A stretch of 39,017 nt of DNA, taken from positions 1 to 39,017 of the forward strand of contig CAZMND010000012.1 in assembly GCA_964567585.1 (NCBI GenBank), read 5' to 3'. This DNA is from CALZKI01 sp964567585 (lineage in GTDB: Bacteria > Bacillota > Clostridia > Lachnospirales > Lachnospiraceae). Of the stretch, positions 34,236-39,017 are shown piece by piece (positions within the stretch are counted from its first letter, which is position 1; each line of letters opens with the position of its first letter). The notes beneath the pieces were generated by a model, which was not told where the DNA came from, ran no database searches, and was given only the letters and a program-made list of their open reading frames with translations. A program made the position numbers and the translations under genes.

Positions 34236-35210
34236 ATGTGTACAGCAGTAGCGTATAAAACAAAAGATCACTATTTTGGCAGAAACTTGGACCTAGAGTA
34301 TTCCTATCATGAAACGGTGACGATTACTCCCAGGAACTATCACTTTCGATTTAAAAATACAGAGGATATGAAAACTCATTACGCCATCATAGGAATGGCA
34401 TATGTAGTGGATTCATATCCTCTTTATTATGATGCCACCAATGAAAAAGGACTCAGCGCGGCGGCACTTAATTTCCCGGATAATGCGGTTTATCAGCCGG
34501 TAAAGGCGGATAAAACCAATGTTACAAGTTATGAATTGATTCCGTGGATTTTATGTCAGTGTGCCTGCGTGGAGGAGGCGATAAAGAAACTGGAAACAGT
34601 TAACATAACAAACGGGCAATTTAATGAGGAACTCCCCGCATCGCCGTTACATTTTATGGTGTCAGACCGTAATAGGAGTATTGTATTGGAGCCGATGACC
34701 ACAGGACTTATGATTTATGATAATCCGGTGCACGTACTTACAAACAATCCACCATTTTTGTACCATATGACCAACTTAAATAACTATATGTCTCTTACAA
34801 ATGGTGTACCCAAAAACAATTTTTCGGACAAATTACCGCTGAATCAGTATAGTCGGGGAATGGGGTCTTTGGGCTTGCCGGGGGATTTGTCTTCCGTATC
34901 ACGGTTTGTCAGGGCAGCGTTCACGACACTCAATTCCGTGTCAGGGGAAAGAGAGGAGGAGAGTGTCAGTCAGTTTTTTCACATCTTAAATGCAGTATAT
35001 CAGCAAAGAGGTTGTGTTATGATGGAAAAGGATGTATATGAAAAGACGGTTTATTCCTCCTGTTGTAACACGGATAAAGGAATTTACTATTACACGACCT
35101 ATGATAATGCGCAGATAACGGCAGTGGATATGCACAAGGAGGATTTGGACGGAAAAGAGCTGATTTCATATGAACTAATAAAGAGTCAACAAATAAATTA
35201 TCAGAACTAA
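34236..35210 (+). CDS. bsh: Choloylglycine hydrolase (bile salt hydrolase)
   Basis: A 324-residue Ntn hydrolase of the linear amide C-N hydrolase family that cleaves the glycine or taurine amide of conjugated bile salts. Met1 is followed directly by the nucleophile Cys2. Other catalytic-pocket residues are Arg16 and Asp19 (GRNLDLEYSY), Asn79 in ALNFP, Asn171 in TNNPP and Arg226 in RFVRAAF. This is the set seen in clostridial and lactobacillar enzymes, numbered slightly lower. It has no signal peptide and so is probably intracellular. GGAGG lies 8-10 bases before ATG. A penicillin V acylase is the main alternative, but the motif set favours bile salts, matching a gut habitat. Confidence 0.92.
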   Translation: MCTAVAYKTKDHYFGRNLDLEYSYHETVTITPRNYHFRFKNTEDMKTHYAIIGMAYVVDSYPLYYDATNEKGLSAAALNFPDNAVYQPVKADKTNVTSYELIPWILCQCACVEEAIKKLETVNITNGQFNEELPASPLHFMVSDRNRSIVLEPMTTGLMIYDNPVHVLTNNPPFLYHMTNLNNYMSLTNGVPKNNFSDKLPLNQYSRGMGSLGLPGDLSSVSRFVRAAFTTLNSVSGEREEESVSQFFHILNAVYQQRGCVMMEKDVYEKTVYSSCCNTDKGIYYYTTYDNAQITAVDMHKEDLDGKELISYELIKSQQINYQN

Positions 35211-35220
35211 AATTATGTGA

Positions 35221-35280
35221 TTGACAATGTGGTTTACAAGGAGTAGACTTGAGATATAAAGAGGTCTACAAATAGTAAAC
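35221..35280 (+). promoter_or_regulatory. BlaI-type promoter with two dyad operators
   Basis: TTGACA at 35221-35226 and TAGACT at 35244-35249 are 17 bases apart. Two dyads, GTTTAC-N5-GTAGAC at 35232-35248 and GTCTAC-N5-GTAAAC at 35264-35280, lie over the -10 box and the start region and are mutually inverted, 32 bases apart. TAC/GTA-type dyads are the recognised site of BlaI/MecI/CopY repressors. The encoded BlaI-type protein is the obvious binder. Confidence 0.75.
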
Positions 35281-35327
35281 CATATTTGCTTTAGGGATAC
35301 TATTGAAAATTTAGGGAGGGATACAGT

Positions 35328-35684
35328 GTGATTGAATATAAATTAGGCGAAGTAGAGATGAAGTTTGCAGATATTATTTGGGAGAATGAGCCGTTGTCGT
35401 CGGGGCAATTGGTAAAGCTTTGTGAAGATATTTTACAGTGGAAAAAATCGACTACATATACAATTTTACGCAGAGTATGTGACAGAGGTTTGTTCAGAAA
35501 TGAAGATGGAACAGTCACTTCAAATGTAAGCAAAATGGAGTTTTTGTCTAATAAGAGTGAACAATTTGTGGAGGAAACTTTTCAAGGGTCACTTCCCGGA
35601 TTTATTGCGGCTTTTACATCGAATAGAAAGTTAAGTGATGAGGAAGTTGAGGAACTTAAAAAAATCATTGAAAGGAGCAAGTGA
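35328..35684 (+). CDS. BlaI/MecI/CopY family repressor
   Basis: A 118-residue winged-helix repressor (PF03965). The N-terminal domain contains VEMKFADIIW and the recognition helix KKSTTYTILRRVCDRG; the C-terminal helix mediates dimerisation and includes the proteolytic inactivation region. The start is GTG 35328 because GGAGG lies 9 bases upstream. It binds the dyads in its promoter. The adjacent M56 peptidase overlaps its stop codon and would cleave it upon stimulus, in the manner of BlaR1-BlaI. Confidence 0.94.
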   Translation: MIEYKLGEVEMKFADIIWENEPLSSGQLVKLCEDILQWKKSTTYTILRRVCDRGLFRNEDGTVTSNVSKMEFLSNKSEQFVEETFQGSLPGFIAAFTSNRKLSDEEVEELKKIIERSK

Positions 35685-35689
35685 TCATT

Positions 35690-38308
35690 ATGACAGAATT
35701 TTTATTGCGTTTAGGGATAATGAGTGTGCAGGCTACTGTGATTATCGGTGCGGTTTTGCTACTTCGATTCATTTTTTCAAAACTTCATATTGCTAAGAAG
35801 TATACAAATTTGTTGTGGGTGATTCCATACATTGCAATGATACTTCCATGGGGAATCAAGACTCCTTTCAGTTTTTGGCAGATTACGCAGGATAGTCAGA
35901 CAAAGATAGAGCAGGCTGTAAATACAATGCCATATAGCGCTGAGCGAATTGTACAGACTGTAATAGATACGGATGTGCTAAAACAAATGGAAGAAAACCG
36001 ATATGCACCTCCGACGCTTGAAAGTATAGAGAATGGTGAGGCTTCAACGTATGAAAATACGTGGGACAGTGCTGAACTTATACCGGATAGCGTGGGTGCA
36101 GATATACCTCAAACGGGACTATTTCAAAACCTGACTACTTGGGATGTTTTTATATGTGTAGCATTTAGCATATGGCTTTTGGGCTTGATAATATTTATGA
36201 CATACGGAGTTGTCAGCAGCCTAAAACTGAAAAAGAAGTTGGTCTGCAGTCTACTACTGAGTGAAAATATATATGTGGCGGATGACATCAGGGAACCGTT
36301 TGTATTTGGAGTTTTTTCACCGAAAATTTATTTGCCCTGTAATCTGACAAAGGACAACGAATATTATGTGGTGGAACACGAGAAAACCCATATTAAGCGT
36401 AGAGACCCGATGAAAAAGGTGGTGGCATTTTTAATTACGGGAATTCACTGGTTTAATCCTTTTGTGTGGTTGGCATTCCATATGATGACAAAAGATATGG
36501 AAATGGCGTGTGACGAAGAAACTGTTCAGAGAATCGGTTTGGAAAAACGCAAGGACTATGCCACAGCGTTACTCAAATTATCTGCGAAGAAGCGTAATCT
36601 GTTGATTCCTGTTGCTTTCGGTGAAGGCAATGTGAAATCTCGAATTAACAATGTTTTGAAGTATAAGAAGACCTTTAAGATTTTAGCAGTTTTGGCGGCC
36701 GTTGTTGTTATTGTATTGGCGGTGGTATTTTTGACAAAGCCAATGGAAAACACGGTAGCACTTGGAAATATGCGAAATCATGATGTGGTAACGATTCCAA
36801 AGGCAGAAAATCCCAGAGCTATTATTGTGACTTATCAGGGAAAAGAATACTTTTTTGATGAAAGTTATTATGATACATTCCGCATCTTTTTGGAAGAACT
36901 GGAAGTATATGAAGAGGAATTAAATAAGAGCCGGGCTGAAACACGACCTGCGGAGGTAGTCATCCAACTAAAAGACAGTGTTGCTTACAATTTTGATGAA
37001 AATGTGGAGACAATCTGGTGCGATAACGGCGTGAAACCATCTATGACGTATGAAATTGTGGAGCCAAAGCTTGTTATTGAATTTATAACAGCGCAGATTG
37101 GTGCCTATGAAAAAGAATCGTTTGAGGATGAAACCAGTGATGAAATCGATGATGTTAAGCAGTTTCCGGGCAACATTGCAGATACAAGTAATTATTGCGG
37201 CGAAAATGGTCCGTTTTTGGATTACGCGGATGATAGATATGTGATTTTTCATACAGTAGATTGGTTTTATGTATATGATATAGAACTGAAAGAGGTGTCA
37301 ATGGGCATTGGATTCCATGACATTGTCAAAGTAGAAGTGGATGCGAAAAATTTAAAAGCATATGTGCATGATATGGAAGGAGATATGATTTCAGTTTATG
37401 AATGTGACTTGTTAGATTTAAGTTGTCTGCTTTATGGACCGGTAGAGGTCGATGCTTTCGATGATTTTTTAGTAACAAGTGACTACGTCGTACACGATCC
37501 CACAGTTTTTAGGACAAAAGAATGTGTTCAGAAAACAGACGGAAGTTATCTGTATCTGGAAAGCGGAAGTGGATTGCTTGGTGATTTGAGTTTGATTTGC
37601 GAGGATAGGAATGGAAATCGGACTGCTTATGAGATATTTGATTCACAAACGTACAAGGATGGACAAGAAAAAACGACACAGATTTTTACAGGAGCATATT
37701 ATATGGAGCCTGTTGATTTTACCCATGACGGAAAAAAGGAGTATCTTGTCATTGATGTAAAAGATATTCAGTCGGATAGTCAGGCGCAGGCCTATTTGAA
37801 AGTGACAGACGAAGGTGGGAAGGTTATCTGGCAAAGTGAATTGGGGCTTGCAAGAGCCGGCTGGAATTCTTATTATTTGGTGTGGACAAAAGAAGGTGCT
37901 TGTATACTTCAATATTTGCCGGTGGTAATGCAGGAGAGAGGCGAATATGCATATAGATTGTTTTACTTAAAGGACGATGGTGGTGAGGTAGAGCTGGCGG
38001 CAGATAGTTTAGAATTTCTTATTTTACCAAGCGATAATTCAGACGTTGATACGGCTATTCCAAAAGAAACTATGCTTGCGTTTGCTAAAGGTGTAAATGG
38101 ATATCTGGAAAATGCAAGACTTCTCATTAGTACAGTGGATGGTACTTTAAAATATCAGACACCGGCAAAGACATATGGTTATGAGGAAGTGTATCAGAGG
38201 CCATTAGAGGTGGTGGACGTGGATGTATCAGAGAGTGTTGAACTTAATATAACAAAACTGCAAAACTATTTTGAACAAAGACGAAAAGAAATTTGTTTTG
38301 ATGAATAA
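35690..38308 (+). CDS. BlaR1/MecR1-like M56 metallopeptidase with novel sensor domain
   Basis: An 872-residue membrane protein. Helices lie near 8-28, 38-58, 150-172 and 325-345. Between them is an M56 zinc site with HEKTH at 230-234 and Glu271 in EMACDE. The C-terminal 520 residues are outside the membrane. They lack the SxxK, SxN and KTG motifs of the penicillin-binding sensor of BlaR1, and instead hold repeated acidic, beta-rich segments of unknown type. It is thus a signal-cleaved repressor system that does not sense beta-lactams in the known way. ATG 35690 is preferred to GTG 35681, although spacing to AAAGGAG is imperfect in both. It overlaps or abuts blaI. Confidence 0.93.
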   Translation: MTEFLLRLGIMSVQATVIIGAVLLLRFIFSKLHIAKKYTNLLWVIPYIAMILPWGIKTPFSFWQITQDSQTKIEQAVNTMPYSAERIVQTVIDTDVLKQMEENRYAPPTLESIENGEASTYENTWDSAELIPDSVGADIPQTGLFQNLTTWDVFICVAFSIWLLGLIIFMTYGVVSSLKLKKKLVCSLLLSENIYVADDIREPFVFGVFSPKIYLPCNLTKDNEYYVVEHEKTHIKRRDPMKKVVAFLITGIHWFNPFVWLAFHMMTKDMEMACDEETVQRIGLEKRKDYATALLKLSAKKRNLLIPVAFGEGNVKSRINNVLKYKKTFKILAVLAAVVVIVLAVVFLTKPMENTVALGNMRNHDVVTIPKAENPRAIIVTYQGKEYFFDESYYDTFRIFLEELEVYEEELNKSRAETRPAEVVIQLKDSVAYNFDENVETIWCDNGVKPSMTYEIVEPKLVIEFITAQIGAYEKESFEDETSDEIDDVKQFPGNIADTSNYCGENGPFLDYADDRYVIFHTVDWFYVYDIELKEVSMGIGFHDIVKVEVDAKNLKAYVHDMEGDMISVYECDLLDLSCLLYGPVEVDAFDDFLVTSDYVVHDPTVFRTKECVQKTDGSYLYLESGSGLLGDLSLICEDRNGNRTAYEIFDSQTYKDGQEKTTQIFTGAYYMEPVDFTHDGKKEYLVIDVKDIQSDSQAQAYLKVTDEGGKVIWQSELGLARAGWNSYYLVWTKEGACILQYLPVVMQERGEYAYRLFYLKDDGGEVELAADSLEFLILPSDNSDVDTAIPKETMLAFAKGVNGYLENARLLISTVDGTLKYQTPAKTYGYEEVYQRPLEVVDVDVSESVELNITKLQNYFEQRRKEICFDE

Positions 38309-38332
38309 AATTCGGTGAGATGTAAGATGTTT

Positions 38333-38378
38333 TTCTGACCATAAGTTGAGTGTTTTGACTTATGGTCAGAAGTTTTGA
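38333..38378 (+). terminator. Intrinsic terminator after the M56 gene
   Basis: A 14-bp perfect stem (TTCTGACCATAAGT at 38333-38346 with ACTTATGGTCAGAA at 38358-38371) is followed by GTTTTG. Confidence 0.85.
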
Positions 38379-38608
38379 AGGTGTTTTAAGTCACTTTCTT
38401 CCCACAAATAGTAAAAACTTCAATATGGGTAGATGAATTTTGAAGAATTTTAGTATGTTCGCCAGATTTTCTCTTACCATAGACGGTAATTCTCTTTTTA
38501 TGGGTAGAAAGCAATTGAAAAAAATTTGAGATTATCTAACCATAATTTTGATAATCGGCTTGTTGGGTAGAAACCAACCACAAAAAATAAACAAAAGGCA
38601 TAAAAAAT
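38379..38608. repeat. Intergenic region with repeated WTGGGTAGA and hairpins
   Basis: No gene is seen in these 230 bases. ATGGGTAGA occurs at 38425 and 38500, TTGGGTAGA at 38563, and inverted relatives TCTTACCAT at 38472 and TCTAACCAT at 38535. Small hairpins occur at 38475-38489 (TTACC/GGTAA), 38531-38555 (ATTATC/GATAAT) and 38562-38578 (GTTGG/CCAAC). The region may be transcribed or be a protein-binding cluster. Terminators flank it on both sides. Confidence 0.4.
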
Positions 38609-38646
38609 GGGATATCACACTACTAAAAGTGCGATATCCCGTTTTA
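38609..38646. terminator. Terminator, probably for the minus-strand gene
   Basis: GGGATATC at 38609-38616 pairs with GATATCCC at 38633-38640 and is extended by CACT/AGTG inside. The 3' side on the plus strand has GTTTT, and the minus strand reads into TTTTTTATGCC, giving a usable T-tract for the gene ending at 38669. Confidence 0.75.
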
Positions 38647-38668
38647 AATGTTTCACTAATTGGATAAA

Positions 38669-39017
38669 TTAATCTGTATAGTTATCGAAATAACCCTGGA
38701 TTAAGATAATTGGTGTACCTTTATCTCCGGAACCACTTGTCAAGTCACATAATGAACCGATAAGGTCTGTGAGCTGTCTTGGTGTTGTTCCCTGAGAAGC
38801 CATATTACCAACTAAGTTGCTGTCTTTTTCTTTAATACTCTTAGAGATAGCTTCTTTTAATTCAGCACCGCTTAAGTTCTTAAAGTCGTTATCAGCAAGG
38901 TATTTTAATTTTAATTCGTTTGGTGTACCGATTAAGCCGCTTGTGAAAGCAGGAGATACAACCGGGTCAGCCAATTCCCAAATTTTACCCTGTGGATCTT
39001 TAAAAGCACCATCGCCG
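38669..39017 (-). CDS. C-terminal part of an unknown protein (partial)
   Basis: An open frame on the minus strand runs from the right edge (frame intact to 39016) to TAA at 38669, giving at least 116 residues without a start in the window. It includes the segments DPQGKIWELADPVVSP, ELKEAISKSIKEKDS and a Gly/Ser/Asp-rich GSGDKGTP before the end. It is soluble in character and has no recognisable motif. The protein cannot be identified from this part. Confidence 0.75.
   Translation of the reverse strand, partial: GDGAFKDPQGKIWELADPVVSPAFTSGLIGTPNELKLKYLADNDFKNLSGAELKEAISKSIKEKDSNLVGNMASQGTTPRQLTDLIGSLCDLTSGSGDKGTPIILIQGYFDNYTD

Noticed and set aside
1..39017. CRISPR array, tRNA genes, prophage or integrative element core
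   Set aside because: No regularly spaced repeats of CRISPR length, tRNA-like cloverleafs, integrases, capsid or relaxase genes were seen. The DUF3800 gene alone does not make an element.

Overview
The window looks like chromosome from a low-GC, spore-forming, motile gut Firmicute, most likely a member of the Lachnospiraceae. The evidence is AT-rich DNA with strong AGGAGG-type ribosome binding sites, a Lachnospiraceae-style flagellin behind a sigma-28 promoter, a CotF-type spore coat pair behind a sigma-E-like promoter, a Gram-positive bile salt hydrolase, and GHKL/LytTR and BlaI/M56 regulation. No species can be named from the sequence alone. I see no tRNA, rRNA, CRISPR array, integrase or complete insertion sequence.

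Layout. 1-1052: the 3' end of an unrecognised gene, then about 900 bases without a convincing gene but full of short dyads and GGTACTA repeats. 1053-6485: flagellin, amidohydrolase, CapA-like protein and tRNA-dihydrouridine synthase. 6532-10993: a MoxR ATPase and a very large DUF58-transglutaminase fusion. 11181-13638: an esterase and a ferredoxin-like protein on the minus strand, the latter divergent from a Crp/Fnr regulator across a perfect palindrome. 13736-15566: a 5'-nucleotidase with a long, locally GC-rich leader. 15602-20781: a structured RNA candidate, a LytTR response regulator with a soluble GHKL kinase, and an ABC-2 exporter with two ATPases and two permeases. 20896-24580: an AGCS symporter, coat proteins, a membrane protein and a HAD phosphatase. 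24635-27185: a LytTR/DUF3021/ABC regulatory module. 27249-34184: a lipoprotein divergent from a MacB-like ABC operon with an OmpR-type two-component system. That pair is split by a probable small RNA and a DUF3800 gene. 34236-38308: bile salt hydrolase, then a BlaI/M56-peptidase pair with its own operators. 38309-39017: a repeat-bearing intergenic region and the C-terminal part of an unknown protein.

Functional theme. From 15.6 to 38.3 kb the window is dense in envelope-sensing modules: three different ABC exporter systems, each next to its own regulator, plus a protease-repressor switch, with bile salt hydrolase among them. This suggests adaptation to membrane-active compounds such as bile, peptides or antibiotics, but no substrate can be read from the sequence. 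The most unusual items are the putative small RNA plus DUF3800 gene wedged between a response regulator and its kinase (31976-32803), the 136-nt element closed by a perfect 10-bp stem upstream of the LytTR regulator (15602-15737), and the long leader of the 5'-nucleotidase (13736-13889).
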